Positions 51,685 through 60,845 of a stretch of 64,000 bases of DNA are shown one piece after another. This DNA is from Thermodesulfovibrio yellowstonii DSM 11347 (lineage in GTDB: Bacteria > Nitrospirota > Thermodesulfovibrionia > Thermodesulfovibrionales > Thermodesulfovibrionaceae): contig NC_011296.1 of the NCBI RefSeq assembly GCF_000020985.1, forward strand, positions 1,540,001 through 1,604,000, given 5' to 3'. Position 1 is the stretch's first letter. The number at the start of each line of letters is the position of its first letter. The translations under genes and the position numbers were made by a program. The notes beneath the pieces were generated by a model. It was given only the letters and a program-made list of their open reading frames with translations. It made no database searches and had not been told where the DNA came from.

Positions 51685-52821
51685 TTATTTTATCTTAAAT
51701 GTAGCGATTCTTGAAATAAGACTTCCAAAAGCTTTTAAATAAAGAGGAATAAGTTTACTACCATGTTCTTTCCTCAGCCATAAAGCCATCGCAAGTTCCT
51801 GAATAGCAGGATTTCTGTGAATATTAAGCCAGTTGTCTATTCTTTCATCATTGCCAAACATGTAATCCTGAAATTTTTTCATTATGCTAAATTGCTTTAG
51901 AAAATTTTCATCCCATAATTTTTTGTAAAGATTTAAATCTTTTTGCACTATTGCTTCAGAGGCAAATTGAGCAGATTTCATAGAATAATATATCCCTTCA
52001 AATGAAATAGGCATCACCGTTCCAAGAGTATCACCACAAAAAATAACATTTTCTTTAAAAAAACTTCTTCTTCCCCATTTTGGTATTTTATAAGCTCTTA
52101 GCTTGAAAGAATTAATATTTAACTTACCTGCAAACCTTTTTTCAACAAAGTTATCAATAAGAGTTTTTAGTTTTTTAATATCTTCTGCTCCTGTTCCCAC
52201 TGAAAAATAGTCTACACCGGGGAAAACCCATGAATAAAAAAATGAAGCATGAGAATTACCAAACCAGAATTCGCATGTATCTTTTGTATCTATAAAGTTT
52301 TCAAGGACATGTAGACTAACTGTCCAGTAGTATTCAGGTTTTGACCACCCTTTAATAGAGCATACTCTTGAGTTAACTCCATCAGCAGCAATGATATATT
52401 TAGAATAAATTTCCAGAACTTCACCAGTTTTTTTTCTAACTGTTAATTTACTATTTTCTATATTTATTAGTTCTGCCTCAATAATTTTTACTCCACTTTT
52501 CTCAGCTAACTTTCTCATAAATGAATCAAAGCTCTGGCGATTAAAAATCAGTATTTCTCCACCTTGTAGTGAAACCTCTATTGGTTCTGAAAAAGGAGGG
52601 AATATTTTCACCTTTGTTACTATGTTAAAAGGTATCTGATTTTGAAGTTTATTTAAAATATTAAATTCTTTCAGCCCCGCAGACGGAATCCCTCCTCCAC
52701 AGGGCTTGTTAAATGTAAGGTCTTTTTCAATTAAAACTGTTTCTATTCCCTTTTCTGCAAGTAATCTTGCAGCAGTGCTACCAGCAGGTCCACCACCAAC
52801 AACTAAAACTTCACACTGCAT
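51685..52821 (-). CDS. FAD-dependent geranylgeranyl-reductase-family oxidoreductase, copy 2
   Basis: Identical in protein sequence to 482-1618. Here the upstream-strand neighbour tonB is complete, so the flavoprotein gene's 3' context is the natural one: tonB begins 4 bp beyond its stop on the same strand, making tonB a possible last gene of the cluster. Confidence 0.75.
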   Translation of the reverse strand: MQCEVLVVGGGPAGSTAARLLAEKGIETVLIEKDLTFNKPCGGGIPSAGLKEFNILNKLQNQIPFNIVTKVKIFPPFSEPIEVSLQGGEILIFNRQSFDSFMRKLAEKSGVKIIEAELINIENSKLTVRKKTGEVLEIYSKYIIAADGVNSRVCSIKGWSKPEYYWTVSLHVLENFIDTKDTCEFWFGNSHASFFYSWVFPGVDYFSVGTGAEDIKKLKTLIDNFVEKRFAGKLNINSFKLRAYKIPKWGRRSFFKENVIFCGDTLGTVMPISFEGIYYSMKSAQFASEAIVQKDLNLYKKLWDENFLKQFSIMKKFQDYMFGNDERIDNWLNIHRNPAIQELAMALWLRKEHGSKLIPLYLKAFGSLISRIATFKIK

Positions 52822-52826
52822 TCTTA

Positions 52827-53267
52827 CTATTTTTTAGTTACAACAAGAACAGGACAAGGAGCATTTCTTATAACTCTTTGTGTTGTACTTCCAACAAAAA
52901 ATCTTTCTACTCCACTTCTTGGAAGTGTTCCAATAATAATCAAATCAATACTATTTTCTTTAGCAAACTTTATAATTTCCTCATAAGGAATTCCTCTTAA
53001 AACAGCTGTTTCAACATTTTTGAAATCTTCACGAATATCAATACCAAAAGAATCAAGATTTCTTTTGGCATGAGATTCTAAGTCCTTATAAAGTTCGGTT
53101 ATTGACGGATGAGGAATATGAAGATTTGATGCTTTTTCAATATCATAGATAACATGAAGAAGATATAATTTTGCATTAAACATTTTCGCAAAATCTACAG
53201 CATAAGAAAGAGCGTACAAAGACTCATCTGAAAAATCTGTTGGTAAAAGAATCTTCTGAAATTTCAT
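52827..53267 (-). CDS. universal stress protein, copy 2
   Basis: Identical to 1624-2064; single Usp domain with the GSTTQRV nucleotide-binding signature. Confidence 0.85.
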   Translation of the reverse strand: MKFQKILLPTDFSDESLYALSYAVDFAKMFNAKLYLLHVIYDIEKASNLHIPHPSITELYKDLESHAKRNLDSFGIDIREDFKNVETAVLRGIPYEEIIKFAKENSIDLIIIGTLPRSGVERFFVGSTTQRVIRNAPCPVLVVTKK

Positions 53268-53276
53268 AACACCCTC

Positions 53277-54038
53277 CTAATTTTTAATGTTTTTTAAGTA
53301 TATCAATCTCATACCCTCAATTACAAGATATTTATTCAATAAATGTTTTTTATGCATGTATTTTGATAATAACTTAGAATATCCACCCGTTAAAAGAATT
53401 ATAAGGTCACGGTTTATTTTTTTCTCAATTTCGCTTATTATTCCTTCAACTGCATAAATTGTTCCTAAAACTATTCCACTTAGAATTGCTGAATGAGTAT
53501 CTTTGCCAAGTACTTCAACATCCTTATTTAAATCAATCAGTGGCAAACTTGATGTTTTTTCATTAAGAGCATAATTCATTGTGCCTATTCCTGGCATTAT
53601 TGCTCCACCAACAATCTCTTTTTCACTGGTAACGACTGTGATTGTAGTAGCTGTTCCAGCATCTACAACCGCGATATTTTCTTTGAATAATTCATAGGCA
53701 GCCACAGAAGCAACAAGTCTGTCAACTCCAAAACTTTCTGGTTTATTAAGATTAAGCTTTAATCCTGAAGGAGTTTTGTAATCTATAACAATTGTTCTAT
53801 GAGAGATATTTGTAAAAAAATCCAGAAATTTCTCTGTAATTTCAGGTACAACAGAACATATTATACAGTCAAAATTATAATTATCACTGAGAAATGGACA
53901 ATTAAGGAGTTTCTGATTATCAGTCCAGCTTGATACTTCCTGTGTATCAAATGAAACAATTCTAAAATCAGATTGATAGGGATCTTTGAAAAAAGCAAGA
54001 TTAATAGTGGAATTTCCTATTTTAACAGCAACAAGCAT
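53277..54038 (-). CDS. coaX: type III pantothenate kinase, copy 2
   Basis: Identical to 2074-2835, including the KIGNS in place of DxGN(T/S). That both copies share the change is expected if they are one gene seen twice. Confidence 0.85.
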   Translation of the reverse strand: MLVAVKIGNSTINLAFFKDPYQSDFRIVSFDTQEVSSWTDNQKLLNCPFLSDNYNFDCIICSVVPEITEKFLDFFTNISHRTIVIDYKTPSGLKLNLNKPESFGVDRLVASVAAYELFKENIAVVDAGTATTITVVTSEKEIVGGAIMPGIGTMNYALNEKTSSLPLIDLNKDVEVLGKDTHSAILSGIVLGTIYAVEGIISEIEKKINRDLIILLTGGYSKLLSKYMHKKHLLNKYLVIEGMRLIYLKNIKN

Positions 54039-54838
54039 TATTTTGCTCGGAGTAAAGTAACATCCCCTGCGCAGATTTTTTCATATGTTCCGTCAGTTAG
54101 CTTTACAATTAGCCTACCTTCCTCATCTATAGCTTCAGCTGTAGCAATAAGCTCTCTGTCAGATAAAACAATTTTAACTTGCCTTCCTATGGTGCCACTC
54201 AACTGCATCCATCGGTCAATAATTGTTTTTCTCTGCCTCTTTTCAAGTAATTGATACCACTTATCAAATTCTTTGATTATTTCCACAGCAAGAAGACTTC
54301 TTGAAAAATCTTCTCCTTTACATATCTTAAGAGAAGAGGCTATTTCTTTAATCTCTTCTGGCATATCTTCTTCTGTCATATTTACATTAATACCAATGCC
54401 TACTACAGCAGACTTTATTTTTTCTCCTTCAATCTTCATTTCTGTAAGAATTCCACCAACTTTTTTATCATCCACAAGCATATCATTAGGCCATTTAATC
54501 AATACAGGCACATCTGCATATCTTCTCAAAGCTGTTGTGCATGCTACAACACTGGTTAAAGTAAGTAATGTAGCATATTTTGGAGGAATAGTCGGTTTTA
54601 TACCAATGCTCATGTAAAGATTTTTCCCTGAAGGCGAAATCCATTTTCTGCCCAATCTGCCTTTGCCTTTTATTTGTCTATCTGCTACAACAACTGTTCC
54701 TGAGGGATATCCCTGTTTTAAAAGTTCATTTGCCTTGCTGTTAGTTGATTCAACCTCATCATAAACTACAATTTCTTTACCAATTTCCTGAATTTTTGAA
54801 GACAATAACTTTTTTAACTCTTCTCCTGTAAATTCCAT
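54038..54838 (-). CDS. birA: biotin protein ligase, copy 2
   Basis: Identical to 2835-3635; catalytic domain plus C-terminal domain, no DNA-binding domain. Confidence 0.93.
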   Translation of the reverse strand: MEFTGEELKKLLSSKIQEIGKEIVVYDEVESTNSKANELLKQGYPSGTVVVADRQIKGKGRLGRKWISPSGKNLYMSIGIKPTIPPKYATLLTLTSVVACTTALRRYADVPVLIKWPNDMLVDDKKVGGILTEMKIEGEKIKSAVVGIGINVNMTEEDMPEEIKEIASSLKICKGEDFSRSLLAVEIIKEFDKWYQLLEKRQRKTIIDRWMQLSGTIGRQVKIVLSDRELIATAEAIDEEGRLIVKLTDGTYEKICAGDVTLLRAK

Positions 54839-54841
54839 AGT

Positions 54842-55462
54842 TTACCTCTCTGGTTGAAGTATTATAACATCTATTTTGCCCTTGAGTTTTTCAGCAAAAT
54901 ACTGAGCATCCTTTTCAGAACCAACAATGCTTCCATAATGCATTGGAATTGCTATCTTAGGATTAATATCCAACGCAGCCTGAACTGCTTCTTCAGCAGT
55001 CATTACATAAGTTCCTGAAACTGGAAGCAAAGCAATATCAATATCTTTAAAAGACTTCATTTCTGGAATATAATCAGTGTCTCCTGCAATATAAATTCTT
55101 TTCCCCATTACTTTGAAAATATATCCAACCCAACCTTTCTCCTTTGGATGAAACTTTTTGTTCAAATTATAAGATGGAACAACCTCTATCTCCACACCTT
55201 CTATATTAATTTTATCTCCTGGTTTAACAATAACTTCTTTTGCCTTAATCTTGCCTGAACAATCCTTTGGAAGAGCAATAACTGTGTGAGGAGCTAAAAG
55301 TTTTTTTATATCATCAGGACTGAAATGGTCATAATGCTCATGAGTAACAAGAATAATATCAGCCTTATCAGGCTTTTTAATTTGAAAGGGATCCGTATAG
55401 ATAACTTTTTCTCCTGTAATTTTAAAGCTGTCATGCCCAAACCATTTAATATTTTCTAACAT
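54842..55462 (-). CDS. metallo-beta-lactamase fold hydrolase, copy 2
   Basis: Identical to 3639-4259; THEHYDH metal site. Promoter copy at 55491-55520. Confidence 0.8.
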   Translation of the reverse strand: MLENIKWFGHDSFKITGEKVIYTDPFQIKKPDKADIILVTHEHYDHFSPDDIKKLLAPHTVIALPKDCSGKIKAKEVIVKPGDKINIEGVEIEVVPSYNLNKKFHPKEKGWVGYIFKVMGKRIYIAGDTDYIPEMKSFKDIDIALLPVSGTYVMTAEEAVQAALDINPKIAIPMHYGSIVGSEKDAQYFAEKLKGKIDVIILQPER

Positions 55463-55490
55463 AATACACCTCCGGAAAGGTATTTGATAT

Positions 55491-55520
55491 ATAATACTAA
55501 ATTTTAAGCACAGATAACAA
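55491..55520 (-). promoter_or_regulatory. promoter of the metallohydrolase operon, copy 2
   Basis: TTGTTA, 18 bp, TATTAT on the minus strand, as at 4288-4317. Confidence 0.55.
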
Positions 55521-55560
55521 TTTGACTTTTTTCAAGGATTTCTATTAGATTAAAATTTAT

Positions 55561-55635
55561 CGGGGCGTAGCGCAGCTTGGATAGCGCACCTGCCTTGGGA
55601 GCAGGGGGTCGGTGGTTCAAATCCACTCGCCCCGA
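55561..55635 (+). tRNA. tRNA-Pro (TGG anticodon), copy 2
   Basis: Identical to 4358-4432; anticodon loop CTTGGGA. Confidence 0.95.
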
Positions 55636-55694
55636 TAAGTATTTTCAAGGGGTTACAGAGTTTCACTCCTGTGTAAGAGTCTCCAACGATAATA

Positions 55695-55919
55695 AGTGGA
55701 CTAATTTTGTGCTATCTGCAAATGTCAGCTACAGATTTACCGCATTTAATTCCTTCCAAAACTATTGCCACTTTTTCTTCTGCGGTCTGTTTGATACTTT
55801 CGGACATCCTCCCCAGGAAAATGCTTTGCATTGTTTTGTTTTATTTATACTGCCCCTATAAAATTTTTTCTTCCTGCTTATGCAGAAAGTTTAACCTCTA
55901 CTAATTGACCGTGTCCACT
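55695..55919. mobile_element. IS3-derived miniature element, copy 2
   Basis: AGTGGAC/GTCCACT-bounded relic identical to 4492-4716. It fills most of the 385-bp gap before the next gene. Confidence 0.5.
55712..55807 (-). pseudogene. IS3-family orfA fragment, copy 2
   Basis: Same 31 codons and TAG stop as 4509-4604. Confidence 0.6.
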
Positions 55920-56020
55920 CTCTATTGAATAAGGTTTATTCTTTTATTTTTTCAACTTTCAATTGAAAAAATTTATGTTAATCATTATACTTGAGGGAAA
56001 AGGAGAAACTTGAGGTTAAA

Positions 56021-57952
56021 GTGATAGAAAGGAAAATTTTTTTATTTTCAACTCTTTTCTTTTTACTAATCGCTTTTTATTGCAACTCGTCAGCTCAATC
56101 ACCCATTGAAGAAAAAAACAAATTTAATCTTTTCGCTCAAGAAACAATAGATTTTAATGAACTCATGCAAAAATATAAGGAATCTATAATTACTATTGAT
56201 GAAGCTAATATAAAAACTGAAGAAATTTTAGGAATTCCCGTTATTACATCAAGACCTGCCGACACCCCGGAGAAGGAAATTAAGAGGCGGAGAGATATAT
56301 TAAATATGCAGTATGGACAGGCAAAACAAAGGTTTGAAGATTTAGAAAACCAGGAAGAAGAACCTCAAATCGTAGAAGCTATTCCAGTTGAAGGTTATAT
56401 AGTAATTAACGGAGGAGAAAAAAGGTTTTATGACAGTAGTCATATAGAAAAAGAACTATTTTACCGAATTAAAGAGACCTTTGTAGGTAATATATTAGTT
56501 GTTCGCAAATATAATACTTATAAAAAAGAGTTTGAGAAAAATAAAGAATATGAACTTGATAGCCTTTCAACAAACATAAAAGTGGAGAATTTTTATGGAA
56601 AAACCTGTATAAAATGGAGTTATTTTGTGCCAAAATTTTGCACAAGATATGCAAATTTTATTCACTACGAAATCAATAAAGGAGAAATTTATCCTAATTT
56701 CTACTCGGGAGTGGTGGACATAGATCAATTAGAGAAAGACCAATTAGAGATAGTAGCCAATACTCCAGAAATAATATTCTATACAAAAGATGGACTTCAT
56801 TATTCAGACTCTACCAAAGTAGGTTGCACAAGTGGAAGGTGGAAATTAACTAATCATGAACTTGAAAAATTATTAAACATAGGTAGCTTTAAAATAACTA
56901 AAAATATCGGAAATGTTGACAAATCGTCAAGCTGCATAACTGGTTCCACCATCACTCTGTATCTCAAAGTCAAAAAGGATGAACCTGAAAAATGCAAAGA
57001 ACCCAAAAGCGTTAATATAGAAATATTATCCCCTTCAGAGGGAGAAAGGTATATTTTTACAGAACAAAATCCAGGAACTCTTACCCTTGAACTTAGAGCA
57101 AAAACTACTCCTGTTAAATATGAAGAATCAATAGAGTGGGAAATTCCTGAGATGGAAGGCTCACATAAGGTATTTCAACCATCTTCGGGTTTGTCCAAAC
57201 CAAAAGGTCCGACTGTAAAGGTAACATATAACGGATTACCAACACACAGTGAATCCTTCGGTAAACAGAAAGTTAAAGCTCGTCTGAATATTGACGGATG
57301 CTCACTTGAGAAGACAAGGGAGATTCTAATTTTTTATCCTCGTGACGAAAAAAACAATCCTCAAGGCAGATATCCCAACTGGTTTTATTACTGGAAGCAG
57401 ACTCCTGCAGCAATGCCCTTTGGACAAAATGTGAGATTGGCATTTCATTGTGATAGTATTCCAATTGATAAATGCGTTTGTTTGCATGGAGGAGTGGTAG
57501 GACAATATAATCCCTATTACTCTGAGCATAAAACAATAAATGTCTGCGATTTAAATAAAAATCTTGAACCTCAAGACAGGCAGAATTTTACTATTAGACT
57601 ACCAGCGATAAAACTCTCAATTCCATCAACATTAACCAGTAGAAATTTTCTCACATATACGCACATAGATACCTTTGCAGTGATAATCATGCATGAGTTT
57701 ACCCATTTCAACAATGCACTAACTTTCTGGACAGATGGATACAATCCCGAAAAGGACAAAGATGGAGATACTCTACCTGATCATATTGAAGCTGAACTGG
57801 GACTTAATCCTGAGGAGAAACTTTCTCATTGGAAAGATACTCTCCAAGGAACTGACGATGAAGAACTTTTAACTCTTGAAGCCACCTATGACTATCCTTC
57901 TGGTAAGTTTGATAAATATGACTGGGGAAAACCAGGAAAAAACTGGAAATAA
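56021..57952 (+). CDS. secreted HExxH protein, copy 2
   Basis: Identical to 4818-6749: signal peptide, HEFTH motif near residue 558 and DKDGDTLPD tail. In this copy the next gene downstream is a MITE followed by vapBC. Confidence 0.6.
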   Translation: MIERKIFLFSTLFFLLIAFYCNSSAQSPIEEKNKFNLFAQETIDFNELMQKYKESIITIDEANIKTEEILGIPVITSRPADTPEKEIKRRRDILNMQYGQAKQRFEDLENQEEEPQIVEAIPVEGYIVINGGEKRFYDSSHIEKELFYRIKETFVGNILVVRKYNTYKKEFEKNKEYELDSLSTNIKVENFYGKTCIKWSYFVPKFCTRYANFIHYEINKGEIYPNFYSGVVDIDQLEKDQLEIVANTPEIIFYTKDGLHYSDSTKVGCTSGRWKLTNHELEKLLNIGSFKITKNIGNVDKSSSCITGSTITLYLKVKKDEPEKCKEPKSVNIEILSPSEGERYIFTEQNPGTLTLELRAKTTPVKYEESIEWEIPEMEGSHKVFQPSSGLSKPKGPTVKVTYNGLPTHSESFGKQKVKARLNIDGCSLEKTREILIFYPRDEKNNPQGRYPNWFYYWKQTPAAMPFGQNVRLAFHCDSIPIDKCVCLHGGVVGQYNPYYSEHKTINVCDLNKNLEPQDRQNFTIRLPAIKLSIPSTLTSRNFLTYTHIDTFAVIIMHEFTHFNNALTFWTDGYNPEKDKDGDTLPDHIEAELGLNPEEKLSHWKDTLQGTDDEELLTLEATYDYPSGKFDKYDWGKPGKNWK

Positions 57953-58067
57953 AATGCCCTCGTTTCCTTTTTTGAATCACAAGCCTGATTTTCAGACCAA
58001 AATCCCTGACAGACTAATGCCTACTTTTTTGTTGATTCAAAGCAGCAATTTATACACAAAAAAGTGA

Positions 58068-58073
58068 TATAAT
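58068..58073 (+). promoter_or_regulatory. -10 box of ancestral vapBC promoter
   Basis: TATAAT lies 5 bp before the MITE's left TATAAAA duplication. If MITE and IS are removed, this box is about 30 bp upstream of the vapB ATG and its AAAGGAGG, a normal promoter distance. The -35 is weak. Confidence 0.45.
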
Positions 58074-58177
58074 ATGTGTATAAAAGAGGCTGTTCAATTA
58101 CTGAAGGTCATCGTATATTAAATAATGGAGGTTAAAGATCGTGGTGATGGTTTACAATTATAGAGGAGGAGTAAAAG

Positions 58178-58321
58178 TGAAGGAGAGGAAGAGCGAGTTG
58201 TCATTGGTCATGCAAGACCGTTCGGAATGTTGCTCCCTCTCCTTGCGCTTCCTGAACCTGAACGGGAACATCAGGTCTGGAACCTGTATTACTTACCACG
58301 ATGATAGGTTAAAGGAAGTCC
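58178..58321 (+). ncRNA. IS110 bridge RNA core (predicted), copy 2
   Basis: Same two loops as at 6975-7118. Guides at 58206-58211 (left target), 58222-58229 (right target), 58265-58271 (left donor) and 58298-58303 (right donor). Confidence 0.8.
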
Positions 58322-58359
58322 TCCGAAAAAATCAATATACTAATAAGGAGGGGTTTATA

Positions 58360-59352
58360 ATGAGCACTTACAAAGTTTTCATAGGTATTGATGTATCAAA
58401 GAAGTATCTTAATGCAGCGATACTCAATGGAGACACTACAGTAACGTTTAAGAGCTTATATTGTCCAGAGGAATTTGAGAAGGAATTGAATAGGCATTTG
58501 AAAGAGATAGAAAAATCGGAGTTACTAATTGTTATGGAGCATACAGGGGTCTATCATCTAAGATTGGCTCATTATCTGTATGAGAGCGGATATAATGTAG
58601 GAGTGATTAATCCTTATTCAATGAGGAAATTTTTTGAGGCAAAGGGCAAGAGAGCAAAGACAGACAAAGTAGACTCCATAGTGATAGCTGAGTATGGGAG
58701 GCAATTTTTTGATGGGAAGCTATATAGACCTAAGACAGAGGCTCAGAAGCAAATAGAAACCCGGTTGAGGTTACTTGATGATTTTCAGAGGCAGATAAAC
58801 ATGGTTAAGAACCAGAGGGAAGCATTGAGCCATGTTCCTATGGAAGGCATCAAGAAAGTGCTAAGGTATTATGATGGGATAATAAAGGCACTGAGCAGTA
58901 GCATGAAAAAGGTAGAGAAAGAAATACAGAAGCTTTGCAGGGAAAAATTTAAGAAGCAGAGGGAATTACTTGAGAGCATACCTGGGATAAGTGACAGAGC
59001 GATAAGTGTAGTAGTATCAATGCTTAGGGGATTTGAGGGGTTTAGCAGAGCGAAGGAAGTAGGGAGTTTTGTAGGGATATGTCCCTCGCCGTATGAGAGT
59101 GGAGATACAGTGAGGGGGAGGGGAAGCATAATGAAGAGGGGCAACAGTTATGTGAGGAAGGTTTTTTATATGTGTACACTGTCAGCGATAAGGGTGAATG
59201 TATATTGCAAGGGATTATATGAGAGATTATTGAAAAAAGGGAAGTCAAAGAAGTTGGCATTGGTGGCAGTGGGGCATAAGTTGCTCAGGCAGTGTTTTGG
59301 AGTATTGAGAAGTGGGAAAGAATTCAATCCCAGTTTGGTAAAAAGCACTTGA
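58360..59352 (+). CDS. IS110-family recombinase, copy 2
   Basis: Identical 330-residue recombinase, with D11, E60, D102, D105 and S247. Start at 58360 after AAGGAGG, as in copy 1. Confidence 0.93.
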   Translation: MSTYKVFIGIDVSKKYLNAAILNGDTTVTFKSLYCPEEFEKELNRHLKEIEKSELLIVMEHTGVYHLRLAHYLYESGYNVGVINPYSMRKFFEAKGKRAKTDKVDSIVIAEYGRQFFDGKLYRPKTEAQKQIETRLRLLDDFQRQINMVKNQREALSHVPMEGIKKVLRYYDGIIKALSSSMKKVEKEIQKLCREKFKKQRELLESIPGISDRAISVVVSMLRGFEGFSRAKEVGSFVGICPSPYESGDTVRGRGSIMKRGNSYVRKVFYMCTLSAIRVNVYCKGLYERLLKKGKSKKLALVAVGHKLLRQCFGVLRSGKEFNPSLVKST

Positions 59353-59592
59353 CAAAAGAACACGGAACATTCCGAGTACCCTCAATGGGTGTGAGGAATC
59401 TGACCCTTAGGGTCACCCTGAGCGTAAGCGAAGGGTCTCCTCCTTAAATCGGAAAGAGGAGATTCCTCGTCGCTAACGCTCCTCGGAATGACAGATGGAG
59501 GTAATTGAAAAATTTTAGGGCTTGTAATTTATTGAATTTCAATAGGTTACAAGTTTTTGAACAGTCTCTATAAAATTAAAGGAGGTTTAATT

Positions 59593-59796
59593 ATGCGTAG
59601 AACCAATATTGAATTAGACGAAAAAATTTTAAAAGAAGCAATGGAATTAACAAAGATGAAAACTAAAAAAGATGTGATTAATTTTGCAATCAGTGAACTT
59701 GTTAAAAAGCTTAAGAGAAAAAAAATACTTGAACTTGAAGGTAAAGTCCAATGGGAAGGGAATCTTGATGAAATGAGAGAGGGGAGATTTTGCTAA
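59593..59796 (+). CDS. vapB: VapB-type antitoxin
   Basis: 67 residues from the ATG with an AAAGGAGG site. RRTNIELDEKILKEAM and TKKDVINFAISEL match the ribbon-helix-helix DNA-binding start of VapB (DUF2191-type); the C-terminus (VQWEGNLDEMREGRF) is the toxin-binding arm. It overlaps vapC by 7 bp. Its old promoter lies on the far side of the MITE::IS110 insertion, so expression now depends on read-through or a promoter within those elements. Confidence 0.88.
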   Translation: MRRTNIELDEKILKEAMELTKMKTKKDVINFAISELVKKLKRKKILELEGKVQWEGNLDEMREGRFC

Positions 59797-60200
59797 TTGT
59801 AGATACAAGTGTCTGGATTGATTTTCTTCGTGGAGAAAAAACAAAAGCCTGTGAAACCCTGCGTGAACTTATTAATTCTGAAGAAGAGATTTATATTACA
59901 GAAATAATACTGACTGAAATTCTTCAGGGCATTAAAGATGATAAACTTCATCATATTACAAAAGAATATCTCCTTTATTTTCAAATACTGAGACCGAAAG
60001 GAATAGAAACTTATATTAGAGCATCAGAGATTTTTAGAAATTGTAAGAAAAAGGGTAAAACAGTAAGAAAAACCATAGATTGCATTATTGCCTCTATAGC
60101 TATTGAAAATAGAGCTACAATTATTCATAAAGATCATGATTATGAAACAATTAGAGAATTCTCTGAACTTAAAACTATAAATATGGGAAATTTTTGTTAA
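59790..60200 (+). CDS. vapC: VapC PIN-domain ribonuclease toxin
   Basis: 136 residues. VDTSVWIDFLRG (Asp), TEIILTEILQG (Glu), KTIDCIIASIAIE (Asp) and HKDHDY give the PIN metal site. The TTG start overlaps vapB; GAGAGGGGAG is the ribosome site. VapC toxins cut tRNA or rRNA; the target is unknown here. Confidence 0.9.
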   Translation: MLIVDTSVWIDFLRGEKTKACETLRELINSEEEIYITEIILTEILQGIKDDKLHHITKEYLLYFQILRPKGIETYIRASEIFRNCKKKGKTVRKTIDCIIASIAIENRATIIHKDHDYETIREFSELKTINMGNFC

Positions 60201-60225
60201 ACATCGCTGTAAAAAATGTTAAATC

Positions 60226-60248
60226 AAAGTTCCGCCGTCTTGAACTTT
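60226..60248 (+). terminator. weak terminator after vapC
   Basis: AAAGTTC/GAACTTT stem with a 9-nt loop, followed by A6T6. It is AT-rich, so strength is doubtful. Confidence 0.35.
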
Positions 60249-60327
60249 AAAAAATTTTTTGATATTATTTTATATGTTTCACATTACTAAATCCGATCCA
60301 ATTCGGGATTCAAATAAAAATCTATTA

Positions 60328-60343
60328 CCCCCCCCCCCCCCCC
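60328..60343. repeat. run of 16 C in the vapC-pdxJ gap
   Basis: A pure C tract in otherwise AT-rich DNA. It sits in a short frame starting near 60274 that I do not regard as a gene. From 60201 to 60414 I see nothing else apart from the weak terminator. Confidence 0.7.
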
Positions 60344-60414
60344 GAAAAAATCTAAATAAATCAAATAGTTATATTCATGATGTTTTTATATTTACCATTG
60401 CTATACGTTTTTTC

Positions 60415-60776
60415 ATAGTTGTTCAATTATTAACTATCATTCCAAAGGGTCTTAACAACTCCGAAAAATCTACCCTGCGAGAATTACTAAAGCAAAGCCG
60501 AAAGGTTTCCTGCTCATCATTAAAGGATGAGATTCCTCACTTTGTTTGGAATGACAAAAAAAGGTGTAAGAATAACAGAAAGAGAGGTTGGAATGACAGT
60601 CCTATTATGTCAATCTGAGCTTAAGGAAGAGTCTCCTCCTTTTAGCGGAGGAGATTCCTTGTTTGCGGCTTGCAATAACAGAAAAAAGGCGAACAATGGC
60701 AAATGAAGGTAAATGAAAAATATTCTGAGTTGTAATTCTTTGATTTATAAGAAATTACAAGTTTTTGAACAGGCTC
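60415..60776. mobile_element. degenerate MITE copy
   Basis: The right end, GTTTTTGAACAGGCTC, and the preceding TGATTTATAAGAAA block match the variant at 8302-8363. The left end (TTGTTCAATTATT ... TCATTCC) is a decayed form of GGCTGTTCAATTACT. It contains several GATTCCT...GGAATGAC palindromes. No target duplication remains. Length exceeds the 224-bp form because of extra palindromic units. Confidence 0.55.
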
Positions 60777-60786
60777 AAATCAGATT

Positions 60787-60816
60787 TTGTCAACTATTTT
60801 TAAAAAGTGATATAAT
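60787..60816 (+). promoter_or_regulatory. promoter of pdxJ-xseA-xseB-trmJ
   Basis: TTGTCA, 18 bp, TATAAT, then 30 bp to the pdxJ ATG with CGGAGG. It lies just after the degenerate MITE. Confidence 0.65.
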
Positions 60817-60845
60817 CAAATCAATCAAATCTCCGGAGGTTAAGT

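Larger units (their letters stand above)
58112..59370 (+). mobile_element. IS110-family insertion sequence, copy 2
   Basis: Identical to 6909-8167, with the same junctions and CAT core. Confidence 0.9.
51204..59504. repeat. 8.3-kb direct repeat, copy 2
   Basis: Same content as 1-8301. This copy is continuous with complete tonB on the left. On the right its MITE has matching TATAAAA duplications, so this arrangement looks like the ancestral one. Confidence 0.95.
58086..59568. mobile_element. MITE with nested IS110, intact target duplications
   Basis: GAGGCTGTTCAA ... TTGAACAGTCTC, flanked by TATAAAA at 58079-58085 and 59569-59575. Removing IS110 leaves a 224-bp element almost identical to the reversed 34614-34837 copy. 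It separates a -10 box from vapB. Confidence 0.88.

Noticed and set aside
60259-60618. 119-codon frame through the C tract
   Set aside because: Contains a Pro run from the homopolymer and ends in MITE-derived sequence; no ribosome site or family resemblance.
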